Of a stretch of 64,000 nt of DNA, positions 42,174-53,718 are shown in pieces. Position numbers and translations under genes: made by a program. The notes below the pieces were generated by a model. The model saw nothing but the letters and a program-made list of their open reading frames with translations, was not told the origin of the DNA and did no database searches. Position 1 is the first letter of the stretch. Every line of letters starts with the position of its first letter. This stretch comes from Bremia lactucae (lineage: Eukaryota; Oomycota; Peronosporomycetes; Peronosporales; Peronosporaceae): NCBI RefSeq assembly GCF_004359215.1, contig NC_090623.1, forward strand, positions 488,207 through 552,206. The letters run 5' to 3'.

Positions 42174-43474
42174 ATGGCGCAATTCGCTCACGGCATCTCA
42201 GCACTAGATGTGGCGCCTTCTGCGTCACTTGGCGCGCCAGTATGGCTGCTTGGCCAGCGCTATGATGGCGTAGTTGCCGCTGATTTTGATGCGTACAAGC
42301 GGAACTTCGAGTCGATCCTTTGGTTTACATACCGTCGTGAGTATCCTGCGATGACACCGTATGATCATACAAGTGACGCAGGATGGGGCTGTATGCTTCG
42401 GTCTGCCCAAATGCTCCTAGGCCAGGCACTGCAGCGACGACTGCTAGACCGAAATTGGCGTCTTCCGGCCTTGTTTGAAGCAGAGCTTGACACGCGACTA
42501 CCCGAGACGTACGTGCAGCTACTGCGCTGGTTTGCTGACTCCCCCGACGTCGAGTGCCGCTATTCGATTCATCACATGGTAAAGCTTGGGATGCAGTATG
42601 ACAAGCTACCCGGCGAATGGTACGGGCCTACAACAGCAGCTCAAGTCTTGCGAGACCTCGTGAATGTTCACCGACGCGACTTTGGTGGCGAAATTGCCAT
42701 GTATGTACCCCAAGAAGGAGTCGTGTATAGTGATGATGTTGCAAGACTCTGTGTCTCCCACTTGGACGAGGAGAGCAGGGAGATGGAGACGGGCAACGAC
42801 GCAGTCGAGTTCTTTGACCCATTGCTGCATCCACCTGCAAGTGACATTAAGCGCAAGTGGAGTACAGCGTTGCTGATTTTAATTCCACTGCGTCTTGGAC
42901 TCGACCAGTTGAATGAACGGTATGTCCCAGCTATCCAGCAAACGTTTACGTTTCCGCAGAGTGTTGGGATCATTGGCGGCAAGAAGGGCCACTCGGTTTA
43001 CTTTGTTGGTACGCAACAAGATCAATTGCATCTTTTAGATCCACACGACGTGCACTCGGCACCAGAGCTGAGTGCGGCGTTCCCCACGGCGGTGAGTGCG
43101 TTAATCCATTGGAAAGTATGAAGAGGTTTGATTTGTATTGGATTGGTATTTGATAGACCCATTTGCGGACAGTCCATTCGTCTCGGCCTTTAGTCATGAA
43201 TGTGAACACAATTGACCCATCGCTTGCGCTGGGTTTTCTGTGTGAAAATATTGCCGACTATGAGGATTTTCAACAACGTGTGGAAAGGCTTCATGAAGAG
43301 GTCAAGGCGGACGGGGGTATGTGTCCATTTTCCGTTGCAGAACATCGTCCGGACTATGCCGAAGGCGGAGACCTACTGATGGCCGATTGTCTTTTAAGTG
43401 ATGATATGAATGAGGACGAGTTGACGAATGCAGGACCTAAAGAGAATGATGAAGAGGACTATGTACTTCTTTGA
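42174..43474 (+). CDS. ATG4: Cysteine protease ATG4 (autophagy)
   Basis: ATG4 cleaves the C-terminus of ATG8 and later releases it from lipid. Two exons: 42174-43091 and 43157-43474, intron of 65 bases (GTGAGT...TAG, phase 0), about 410 codons. Catalytic Cys lies in DAGWGCMLRSAQMLL (about residue 76); the Asp/His pair is in LDPHD after GGKKGHSVYFVG; the splice restores ATHLRTVHSSRPLVM and IDPSLALGFLC, typical of the family. The last residues EEDYVLL form a Y-x-x-L LIR-type ATG8-binding motif at the extreme C-terminus. The frame is open 28 codons upstream to 42090 without an ATG (stop at 42072), so either this ATG is used or an upstream exon is missed. Cytosolic. Confidence 0.92.
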
Positions 43475-44543
43475 CTTCAGCTAAGGCAAATTTAGGTATT
43501 GCAAGCTCATCTGATTGCCTTCTTGTAATATACACGGTACTGCGTTTTGAGGAACAGATAGACACGTTAACGTTTGTCTCGATATTGTGAAAGTAGAGGC
43601 AATACAGATGAAATATAAAGCTTGTGGGCAACACTGCTGATGCAACACCATACTATTGCCTTTTTTCGTATTTAGAATAACATTAGCTGTTGTACCCAAC
43701 AATATGCTCAAACATACCCACCGAGAGTTACGCAATCATTCAAACTAATAACCTCATACACTTCACTTGCGACTATTCATATTTAATTGCTCAAAGTCCA
43801 CAAGATGACACAGATAGTGCCCATGGCGCACGAGGATCATGTGTTCCGTGCGGGGTGGCGGTGGCGAAAATACGATTAAATCTTGGAGCGATGACTGAAT
43901 GAGGCAATGTGTGTTTATTTGGACTAGGGTTTGTACTTTTAAATGGCCCCCGGCGGTCGTTTTAACGTTTCCATTTTGCTAATAGAAACCACAAGAAAGT
44001 TTTGCGTAGCTTACCTACTCCGTGCATGAGTGCCCGTCACATTTGGTAGCACATTGACGTCCTCTGACAACATCTGTGCTGCATAGCCAACGCGCTATGC
44101 GTAATTTGAAAGAAAAACAAATTCTCGTAAGTTAGACCAGGACTACGCACGACTTTTGGCATGCAAAACTCGCTTTTTAACTATGTCTCCGGAATATATT
44201 GTACATACAAACACTTACAGCATTCGCAATTTTGCTAGAATGAGTAGTACAGCACTGCCTTTTAAATGATGGCCGAGACTGTGCGTTGATAGTGCTTTAT
44301 TTCTTTACTTGCGTCAAGAAATATCTTTTAAGACGAGAAGAAGTTCTATTACGATTTCAAGATTTTTCTCAAGTCCATAACATGTTTTTAAAGAAGTATG
44401 CAATAGTAAAATTATATCAACAAGAGATGCGCTACTATCCGAAATGCTCGTTGCCTCTATCGGGCCATGGCCTATACGAGCAAAGAGTGCCCTCCTTGTC
44501 ATGGATGTTTGCTACTTTAAACATCCAGATGTACTTTATTTCC
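43475..44543. other. Intergenic between convergent genes
   Basis: 1.07 kb between the 3' ends of ATG4 and the TOS1-like gene. No recognisable frame or repeat; the 95-codon frame at 44286-44573 overlaps the next gene's end and shows no motif. Confidence 0.5.
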
Positions 44544-46292
44544 TTAACAGTCCACGAGCTGCTGGTACAGTGACGTAATATCGACTTGCGAAAAGTCAAA
44601 GTCATCGACCTCGACAATCTTCACAAGACCGTCCTTCGAGTCGTCAATAATCGTCAAATACACTGTCGGCTTGTCGTGTCGGCGTGGCGCAAAATTATCG
44701 CCTAGGGGGCTTAAAATCGAGCCGTCATAGAAGTAATAATGCGTCGTGATCATATCACGTTTAGCATTCGTCTCAATGACCTCGGTAAGATCGAGCTCAC
44801 CACAGCCGCCGACGGGCCCCATGCCACGGCAATTGCATCCATACTGGTTTGAATGCACGACTTGGGCGTTCAGCATCCAGATAGCAGGTTGATTCGGCGC
44901 GGTATCATGGGGCATCATGACTTTTGTGACAAAGATCTTTTTGCCGCCAACCCAGCCTTGGTAGTCGTTTTCCCCATGAAACCCGACGCACTCGCCTCCG
45001 TCAACGCACTTGGTGCCTGTCAAGATGTTGACTTCGACGCCAGTGGAGATGCCACTGCCGCCGCCAATCTTCGACACGTCCGCAGCTTCTTTTAACACGC
45101 CATTGAAAACCGTGGCATTGTCTGCCTTGGACATTCCATCGGCGGAAGCGTACCCTTGCGGACTGTGGCGATCCTGACCCGAATAATCCACGTTCTTATT
45201 GTTCATGAACGTCATGTTCTCAACCGTTTGGTCCTTCTTGCTATACGACGAGACACGTAGCCATTTCGTCGTCGTCGTGTCCATGATGTAGACGGCAACA
45301 TCAAAAAGGATCAAAGGTCCACGAAAGACCATGGTCACGGCCTCAGATAGTGGCCCCACGGGGCTATTGATAGTCACACGTTCCTTCTTACATTGGCACA
45401 AATCCGTCACGCGGTCGTACGACCCAGGCACATTGCCGGCGTTCTTCCCAGCGTACGTGTACTTGGACTTGACCGTGCCAAGGGTAAGCGCATTACCCAG
45501 AATCTGCGTCACGTCCGTGTCCACGGGAATGACGGTTGGCAGAGGGAGGTACGAATCGTCTTGACGAATCGGGTCCTGCTGCTCGGGGTCTTGCTGGTCG
45601 GAGCTCTGCTGGTCAGGTTTCTGCTGATCGGGTTTCTGCTGATCGGGTTTCTGCTGATCAGGTTTCTGCTGGTCATAATCTTGCTGCACGGGACTCTGCT
45701 GCTCGTAGTCCTGCTGCACGGGGCTCTGCTGCTCGTACGGTGGGGGCGAGGGCGACAGCTGGACGTAGCAAAAGGTAACGTCGAGCTCCGTATCCATGGG
45801 ACAGCTATGCGTCTTGGAGTTGTCGAGAGGAAAATGGTACGCATCGGCGCACGTTTTGGGGCTGTCGGCAGCACATTCAATCCCATGGCACGTGGATCCG
45901 CTGCCGTTATTAGTCTTGGGCACGATCGAAATGGGTAAGTTAAACCCGACTTTGCCCCCCGCTTTGCACGCGATGTAGCTATCGCAGTACGCGGGCATGG
46001 GTGGAATAATGCTAATGTCCATCCACACGTGCTTGTCAACAGACAATTCGACCAAGGTTGCGGAAGGATCTTGCCCGTGGCGGTACATGTGCGACGGCCC
46101 CGTGACGTAGATGGACGTCGAGGCCCCAACGGCAATGTCCGCGACCTTGGCAACGGCCGAGCCCAATTGACTGTGGTAAAGCTCCACGGAATGGGGGCAT
46201 TTATTGATAAAATTGACGTTGGCGGCCGACGCGACCGCCGCGGACAAGCACGTGGCGAGCGCGACTTTCGGCAAGCAATCTACCTTGACCAT
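44544..46292 (-). CDS. Secreted thaumatin-like/TOS1-like cell-wall protein
   Basis: 582 codons, single exon. Signal peptide MVKVDCLPKVALATCLSAAV with a likely cut after ASA (about residue 23). Residues 25-180 form a Cys-containing domain resembling thaumatin-like proteins (VNFINKCPHSVELYHSQLG). Residues about 185-250 are a Gln/Pro linker with two EQQSPVQQDY units and four KPDQQ units. Residues about 260-560 match the fungal TOS1/YJL171C-type glucan-associated domain: GSYDRVTDLCQCKKE, FRGPLILFDVAVYI, PAIWMLNAQVVHSNQYGCNC, ELDLTEVIE and HYYFYDGSI. Such proteins sit in beta-glucan cell walls and are treated as putative glycosyl hydrolases. The acidic pair in GELDLTEVIE could be catalytic (inference). 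The cellulose/beta-1,3-glucan wall of oomycetes is the likely site of action. Confidence 0.8.
   Translation of the reverse strand: MVKVDCLPKVALATCLSAAVASAANVNFINKCPHSVELYHSQLGSAVAKVADIAVGASTSIYVTGPSHMYRHGQDPSATLVELSVDKHVWMDISIIPPMPAYCDSYIACKAGGKVGFNLPISIVPKTNNGSGSTCHGIECAADSPKTCADAYHFPLDNSKTHSCPMDTELDVTFCYVQLSPSPPPYEQQSPVQQDYEQQSPVQQDYDQQKPDQQKPDQQKPDQQKPDQQSSDQQDPEQQDPIRQDDSYLPLPTVIPVDTDVTQILGNALTLGTVKSKYTYAGKNAGNVPGSYDRVTDLCQCKKERVTINSPVGPLSEAVTMVFRGPLILFDVAVYIMDTTTTKWLRVSSYSKKDQTVENMTFMNNKNVDYSGQDRHSPQGYASADGMSKADNATVFNGVLKEAADVSKIGGGSGISTGVEVNILTGTKCVDGGECVGFHGENDYQGWVGGKKIFVTKVMMPHDTAPNQPAIWMLNAQVVHSNQYGCNCRGMGPVGGCGELDLTEVIETNAKRDMITTHYYFYDGSILSPLGDNFAPRRHDKPTVYLTIIDDSKDGLVKIVEVDDFDFSQVDITSLYQQLVDC
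45600..45735 (-). repeat. Coding tandem repeats in the Gln/Pro linker
   Basis: Four 15-bp units (KPDQQ) at about 45615-45675 and two 30-bp units (EQQSPVQQDY) at about 45676-45735. Both unit lengths keep frame, so copy-number change would alter linker length only. Confidence 0.85.
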
Positions 46293-49248
46293 CGTGTGTT
46301 TTTAAGCGTGTCGATGGTAGTAAGACAGGACACGGAGGCACGAGCAAGCAGATTGGAGAATGATCATGGCGTGCGAAGAGCACACAGAGGACAGTCGGGG
46401 CCATAGGACAGCCGAGGTTCGTGGAAACGGTTAGGACTGACTCGAAAGGACTCGATAAGACACAAGGCACCGAGACCTGTGAAGCAGAGATTAGTGGCTT
46501 GAAATGATTGCACTTTGGACGAGAAGAGGGATTGGCGCCCGAGGTGAGGCCTCCCGCCCGTGTAAAGAGCGGGGCTGGGGCTGGCGACAGCCCTACACGA
46601 CTCGACGATCGATATAGAGCCTGCGATTCAAAGTTGGCCCAGAATTAGACGCCTTGTCTTTTTCTCGCGCCAAGTTGCAAGAGTTCAGAGACATTAGTCC
46701 AATCGAATGCGAGAAAAAACCAACGGTGTTTGGATAACATTCGAAGGCAGCGCTTTTAGGCCTTAAATCAGCAAAATGGGTTGCCTTAAAGACGGGGTTC
46801 CTATACCATGCTTAAATTTAGAACAAACCAACGTAGGGCAATCCCCCTCCCCTTTGGCCTCGAATCGATAAAGGCGTCATGAAGCTGAAAATTATCCAAC
46901 ATCACTTGCGGCAGGTGGTTTATATTACTGACACACGTAAGCACAATGCGCAATGCAGTCTTACCAGGCCCATATGGTGCATGCTCGCACGTATGGCGCT
47001 CACGAAGCCCGTATAGCTCAAAAAATCAGCTATGATTCGAAGCATGATGAGATTAAGTTCTCTACGGTAAAAACTGCTTCACTAAGAGCCCTCTGTGATT
47101 AGCGAGATGGGAAATCGTAAAATCTGAGGGTCGGACGGCTTCGTCGCCAAAATCGATATGCAACTTAGGTTCAACAGTGACTCGTCCAATTATGTCTTCT
47201 ACTGGCTTGACAATTTATCGGACTTCACAAGATTAGGATTGGGAAGAAGGTAAAGTACCTTGCGCAAAAGATGGATTTATTTTCGAAACTGTCGTGACTT
47301 TACCTTGAAAGGTAACTTGACCAATCAAGCAAAGTGATGTTATGTTGAATGGTGGATCCGGATGTGGACATGATAGCATCACCTACCATTTGCTCGTTTC
47401 TGTCTTGCTTATCATGCGGCTTTCACGCAGCACTAAATACATCTTCTTAAAATGCGGGAGCGTACAAGTACAAGAATAAGTCATATATGAAGAAAGCACG
47501 CGCAAGTAAATGACTCAGAGCCAGAAAATGTACTGACACCTGGGCACGGCAGTACATGTGGCCCTATAGGTTGTCAGTATAACGTTGGAACCAAGCTCTG
47601 TCGCTTGCCTTGGTTCAAGATTGGAGCGCTCAATAGTTGAACCATAAGGCGCTTCAATGTCGAAGCACGACGGGTTGCAATCGACCATTGTCACGACGTG
47701 AATTCGTACATGTGCAGACTTCGCTTTTACCTAGATTTTTGCAACATTAAACACAACTGTAAAAGAAATAACTACATGTTGTAGAATTAACGCTTTATTT
47801 ATTATTGCTCCTTTTTCCAGATGCTCAAATTTCTTTAGGGTGTGACAAAGACACCAGCTGGCATGAATACAATTCCATTAAAACATATGTTATGTTTACC
47901 AAACCAGAGCATCTAAGCGAAGGCTTCTAAGATCGCAGGACGGTAGAACTGACGCACGCGCCCTTCCCCTCCATCACGTACGAACCTTTGAAGCTATCTT
48001 TATCGAAGGCGGGTCCCACCTGTCAATAAAGGCAAAACGCGACAAAGATCGAAGGCACTTCTTATCCGAATTCTCTGTAAAATTATTAGAGATGTGGTGT
48101 CTTTGTTTGAATGATACAATGTATAGTCTATGTTGCAATTCAATAGCTCCATTAAATTTTACGAGCAGATCATGTAGAGCTGCAAAAATGTCGAGGTTAT
48201 CCCCCACATACGAAAGATGTCAACTCCCCAGGAAGTTTTGCTTGATACGTGAACCCACCAAGCGTGTCAAAAAAGCGCCCAGTCTGCATCCACGCGCTGC
48301 AAACGGTCATGCGTGTATGCAAGTTAGCTTCGTCTGATCAACATGTCAAATATCCTTGAACGCTTTACCACAAAGCGTTCAAGGATATTTGACATGTTGA
48401 TCAGACGATATTTTGGACAATTAAGTCGCGGCAAGGTATTTTACTCGAGCGACAGCGGGTAAATGACACCCACCGAGACTTCTCTCGTGTCCTTAATCGG
48501 TATACTCTTCATGTCCTGGCGCGTTACCCTCGGTGCATTGTGGTCGATTAAAAGTGGTTGCATAATCCATTTTTTTAAGCGCCAATTTTAGTCGATTCAT
48601 GATCGTCTATGAGCTAGGCAGCATGATGCGAACGAGGATGCTGGGATATCGAAATTATAATCGCTGAATAGGATTGTACAAATGAGCAGAACAGCTCATT
48701 CGTAAGGCGAATAGGTGCTGCTCATCGCGCTCAATTCAAGGGAGTCCAGGATATCCATCCGGAGTTGGGTTGTACTGGCCCTTACCATCACCGAACGACA
48801 TAGATCGGCTCAAGAAAAGAGACCAGGTAGAGTCTAAGCCTGGATCTAGCAATTCTCAAAGTGGTATCGAGATTTAACTTTCGCCAAGGCATGTAGAAAG
48901 CCATAACTTTCGCTAGCCTCGGACGTAATGGCTTAAATAAAATATTGCCACCTCCGCTTGTACAAGCTTTTTATATGGTATCTGCTTACATAGAACAAAA
49001 GCTTACGGTGTCTCTGTTGCCGTTGTTCTTCCCAACGCTACATCTAATAATACTTAATTGTTAAACGCTGTGCGGAAGCACCTAAATTGATACGTAAATA
49101 CCTATATTTAATGATGGCTTGTACAACCAGACAGACACACGTCTTCGAGCCCACAATGTCGCCGCAGCTAGAAAAAATGAAAAGGTGGCTTGTTGAATTC
49201 AATTGAACTATTCTCGGTATGAAATTCAAATCACAAAATTTTCAAACT
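46293..49248. other. Long non-coding stretch
   Basis: 2.96 kb without a convincing frame; small frames near 47.97 and 48.09 kb show no motif. The first 300 bases are the promoter side of the TOS1-like gene. The only clear structure is the palindrome at 48331-48407. Confidence 0.5.
48331..48407. repeat. Perfect 36-bp inverted repeat, 5-base spacer
   Basis: Arms 48331-48366 and 48372-48407 are exact reverse complements (CGTCTGATCAACATGTC at the outer end); spacer ACCAC. No coding sequence on either side. Confidence 0.95.
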
Positions 49249-49347
49249 CACGTCACTTCATGCGTGCCGAGGAAGACTCTCTTTAAAACACTTTCTTTAA
49301 AGAGGGTTAATTTAAAACTGTATTGATATAATTAAGTTCTTCTATAC
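49249..49347 (-). repeat. Family A LTR piece left of the LINE
   Basis: Matches the 7853-7950 region of the LTR at 7783. Its last 14 bases AAGTTCTTCTATAC are the left target duplication of the LINE; the LTR continues at 58289. Confidence 0.75.
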
Positions 49348-49432
49348 CACTCCCCAATCTGCAGAGCAGTGACCAGTGGTCTCGGCGGAGTACAAAATAG
49401 TGCTAAGCTTGACAAACGCAAACGAACGTGCA

Positions 49433-51462
49433 ATGCCATCACCTTGCTCTCCTCCACCAGGAGGAGGAGGGACGACGGAAGGCGCGATGGGCCAATCTGG
49501 CGAAGTCGCCGATCCAGACGATGGACGGGTGGACGCGATCACACCATCAGGCAGCCTATCCGAGGGAACTGCACCCCACAAAAGATAACCGGGATATGCG
49601 GCCTTCCTGGTGGCAGTCCCCCAGGCGAGGCTCCGACAGCTAGGCACGATACGGCCGATCCCATCACACGGATGGGCCCCTCTACGCCTGTACAGCCAGC
49701 TCACTCTGGACCAGGCCACAGCAGCAACACGAGCGCAACCGATCCGGTCGGTGACGAGGAGGGCACGCGTGGGGTGCTTCGACGTCGGAAAAGTCTATGC
49801 TGGAAACTTCTGCGCAGCCGCCTGCCCTGCCCTCTGTATCATCGTCCGAGATGTTCACCGCACTGGTGGAGGAAGTGGCAGAAACTCTTCACAGTAAACC
49901 AGTGCAAGCGTGGTGCGCTACGGTTAGGCACCTTTTCGCGGAAGTGTATAACTCAGTACCAGTGCGATCGGAGGAACTGCCTGCTGAGAGGAAGCGCTTT
50001 CCTTCCCATAAAGCAGATGAAGCGGGTCTTTTGCTTAACCTGTTCGAGCAAGCTCACGTTACACGTCGGGGTAGCTTCTCTGACTGGAAACAAATGGATA
50101 CGGCAATAACACACGAAATCTTATCTATGAAGTGGGCATTCAAGGATATCATACGCCGCTTTTCCAGTCAGCATAAATGGTCCCAGTCCCCAGTCCTCAG
50201 CCAGTGGGCTCAGGTAGTGCGCACAGGAGCGGCATTAGCGAGTCCCGAACCACCCCGCAATAGTAAAAGACATGCCCAGATATGAAGAGCTCATTTTTGA
50301 TCAATCTGCTTTCTCGGGGAAAGCGATCGACCGGCTACGAGCACTGTGCGGAGCCTCAGGGGCTCAAAATGGGCAGCACCAGGTTCGGGAAGGCACGGAC
50401 GATGAGTAGTCGGTTATCGCGGGATTAGTGGAAGGCACCGTGGCCTGCCGACGTATGCCTGAGTTTATCAAACAAGTCCTGGGCAGCGAAGAACGGCTGC
50501 GCCAGTATAGCGCATACAGGCTCAAGTTGAAGGCGAGTTAATTTTACAATTGGACCGCGCCCGTCGAGTTAAAGTGAGCCGACGAACGAAGAAGCCATAA
50601 CTGAGACCGTCTTGGAATCGGCAGAGTTGGCGCGAGTTAATCTCCCAGCGCTCCACCTTATGCTGAGCCACACAAAAACCATCAGCTATGATCACATCAA
50701 CAAGACGATTCATTTCTATTTTTTACCAGGATGACAGCGGACCGCCATAAAGAGGTTCGGGTGCCTTTCTACGGAGGACTGTATAGGCTGCAAAATGCTC
50801 ACCGACCGGAAAAGGGGTCGGTTTGGCAGAGGCAGAAAGGGCTCAATGGGTTACCTCATGGACGGAGAGTGGAGTATACTGTGCACCTCCATAACCTTAC
50901 ACGGTTTAGTGATGTCGGCAAAATAGCGGCATTTTTAAAGGAGAAAATCCCAACGGACTTTGATATGGATGACATGGACACGCACACACCGGAGTCGAGA
51001 ACATCTACTATCTGGAGGGTTACATTCAAGCTCGCGGAATGCCCTACATTTCTAGATGGCGTTGTCCGTCTTATCTGGTTCGGAACGACGATCATCGTTA
51101 AACACCCTAATGTGGGCCACAGGCTGCAGTGCATTCAATGTGGTAACCTCGGGCACACTCTTGCTAGGTGCAGCTTTAGTGATGCGCAGCTAAATGGCCC
51201 CGGCGGAATTGTTGTGACAGATGGGGACGTACGAGAGCTTGAAGACCTCGCTAAACCTTTCTCAAGCCTAGAAGAGCTTAAGGATATGGCGGCGCAGCGA
51301 CTCCAGCTCCAGCGAAAGGCAGATTTGGCTGCTCAGCAAGCCGTTACACCATCTGAGCAAATGTCGGTGGCAGGACAGCATCCTGTAAGCACCACGCCAC
51401 ATCCACACGATGCCAGCAGCGCTCCGCAGGAAGAGCAAGGCAAGAAATTTGAGCATCTCTAG
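49433..51462 (+). pseudogene. LINE ORF1 (gag-like)
   Basis: ATG 49433 (MPSPCSPPPGGGGTTEG) begins a proline/glycine-rich N-terminus, with a frame change near 49590. 49797-50285 is open and helical (FTALVEEVAETLHSKPVQAW). 50286-50730 is eroded but still shows HINKTIHFYFLPG. 50731-51462 is open and has RSTSTIWRVTFKLA-type sequence, KHPNVGHRLQCIQCGNLGHT with a perfect CX2CX4HX4C knuckle (CIQCGNLGHTLARC), then a Gln-rich tail ending at TAG 51462. ORF1 would bind element RNA. Confidence 0.75.
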
Positions 51463-51866
51463 CCTCCACCTAGGCCGGTGGAGCAGCAAGCTTGGCTCTC
51501 CAGATCTTCAACGGGCAGGAGGTATAAAGGACAGAGCGGGCGCGCGTCTTCAGCAGGGACATACTTGGGGTCAGGCAGGTGCCATATCCTGCGGGAGGTC
51601 GACAATGAGACGGCAGGGGCTTTTAAAGACCAGTTAAAACCTGAGGGCAGTATAAAGAGCTCCAATACTGTGGACTTAAGTACTGCGGTGGAAGCCGAAG
51701 TCATGGGTCAGGCCCGATCATCTCCTCTCACTTCTGAGGAAATTCTACGGAAAAGTGCAGGTCAACAGAGGGGTACGGCTCCTGTTACGACATACCAGTT
51801 CTACTCACCCTAAAGCATCACGAAAGGACAGCTCTACGCAAGCAGCTTGCACGCACGCAAAATCAG

Positions 51867-52954
51867 TTGGCACCGGCCCTGCCCATGGGAGCCAGATCAA
51901 CGACAATCCCGGCGAATCTGGCATATTTGGAAAACCAACTCGGCGTGAGGTCTGTTGTCACACCGGTGACAGAGAACTGCCTTGCTATGTCGATAGCACA
52001 GGCGGTAGCGGATGCTATTCTGGAAGCACCAGACCAGACACTGGAGCTAGTAACAGCCAGCATTAAACGCGGTATCAAGTATACGGGACTGTTAGCTCTC
52101 GAACGACAACTCGCCCACGACCATCGGGTTCATCTTTTAAAGAATGTAGGTCGTGGGTGGCCAGCGATGTTACGCACTGAGTCTGCTTCTCAGGTACGGT
52201 GGTATCTGGAAAATTACGCGTCCAGTTCCTCGGTAGAATGTATATATTACCCTCGAACAGATGGGGAACAAGTGACTCGGTCGGTACGGCTGCAAATTTT
52301 TTGCAACAAACCATTTATGTCATCCAGAGAGCCGAGGGCATGTCACAGGGCTGGAGGTGCTTGAAGTATGTTCCAACCATTGTCCATAGGCACAGTCGCG
52401 TGACCGAGACAGAGGAGGAACATAGGCTCTCACCTTTAGCGCTTACCAACGAGGTGGTCGCGGCCAAGATTGAGACACCGGAACGCCCTCCGCTCATGCT
52501 ACACTATCACGACTGCCATTATTCAGCGTTTCTTTACTCGGGTCGTACCTGTCGGCTCCCTGAATTTGAAGCGGAGCTGGACCTGGTCGAGCCTACAGCA
52601 CAGTTTACACCAGAGCACTTTGGACGCACACTAATCGCTCCGACGGGGAGGACGGACGCCACGCAGACGGCACCACCGATGGCGGTAGTCACCCTACTTT
52701 GTAAGGCTCCCCTGGAACCGGACTGCAACACACCCGCAGACTGCGACACATGCACGGAACATAGCCAGGAGCTAGTGGTAGTCGAGCACCGGATGGAGCT
52801 TCCGGAACTCCCACGCACGCCTCCTCTAGAACCGCGACAAGCTCCACCATCGGATCGCAAACGGAGGGTAAGCACATCACCAGAAAAATATCAATTGACG
52901 GGGGCGATTCTGCCGTACCAGCCCACTGCCACAGTCCATAAAAAGGCCGGGTAG
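51867..52954 (+). pseudogene. LINE OTU-like cysteine protease region
   Basis: Between ORF1 and the endonuclease. First frame: LGVRSVVTPVTENCLAMSIA, where NCLAMSIA sits in the place of the OTU Cys box (usually D-G-N-C-L-F). After one frame shift near 52250 the second frame has WGTSDSVGTAANFLQQTIYV and then PLMLHYHDCHYSAFLY, the His box. Spacing and order are those of an OTU-type papain-like protease. Such domains occur in a few LINE groups such as Dualen/RandI of green algae. An Asp before the Cys is not preserved (TEN in place of DGN). Its role in the LINE life cycle is unknown. Confidence 0.5.
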
Positions 52955-53214
52955 GGGTAGCACCTCGGCCGATGATCATCGCTGACGCAGACTACGACCG
53001 CATCGATCGAGGGGACTAGGCCTCGGCGTGGGAGCTGTTCGAACCGAACTGGCCTAATCCCATGCAGATCCCATTTCCAACCGCAGATAGCTCTACGACG
53101 GAGTGGCAACATGCCGCCCGAAACGCACCAGACTATTTATTGTGGTTGGTAAAGAGGTTCATGCTACCGAGAGAGCTTCTCCAAATTCTTGACGTGTCAG
53201 TAATTGTTCTCTAG

Positions 53215-53640
53215 ATGGCAGAAAGTCGGCAGGCGTGTGTTGAAGCATCATTTCGGCGTTATCGGGCGACACCAATAGATCGTCAAACGCAAGACTGGTT
53301 GGACCGCTGGCTCGACAATACGTGGTATCAGGGGCAATCCGTATTAGCGCCGCTAATGGACAGTTCAGATGATTGGAACAAACTGGAAGCTAAAAACTAT
53401 GCTGGAGACGACCTGCTTAGACTATGTGATCCACGCCGTCGTACACGGTTAAGTCACCACTTGCTTTGCGCACTCATCTACGTCCATGAAATTGCAGCGC
53501 TAGTCGATGGAGTACCATCCAATCCAGGAGTGCCGGACAAAATACGAGCACATATGCAGCTTATCCTAACCAACACCAGATATAAAGCGGCCTACTACAC
53601 AGCAACACAAAAAAAAACTAGCGGATTGGGCGGCGATTGA
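53215..53640 (+). pseudogene. LINE ORF2 segment before endonuclease
   Basis: 142-codon open piece (WLDRWLDNTWYQGQSVLAPL, then RLSHHLLCALIYVHEIAALV), helical, no family recognised. It continues with frame changes into the endonuclease. Confidence 0.45.
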
Positions 53641-53718
53641 GCGATTTTTCTACGCCGGGCTCGCACGTCCAGAGGGGGAAGAACGAATGCAAAAAAAACT
53701 AAGGGCACTTTACGGGAT

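Noticed and set aside
43116..43156. 41-base intron in ATG4 (donor GTATGA)
   Set aside because: In frame, but the GTGAGT donor at 43092 gives a 65-base intron and a better match to the family at the join.
45393..45938. 181-codon plus-strand frame with Leu/Val-rich repeats
   Set aside because: It is the complement of the Gln/Pro repeat linker of the TOS1-like gene; repeat composition keeps several frames open.
51478..51813. 111-codon frame in the LINE
   Set aside because: Between ORF1 and the OTU-like region with no motif; may be ORF2 start, but not supportable.
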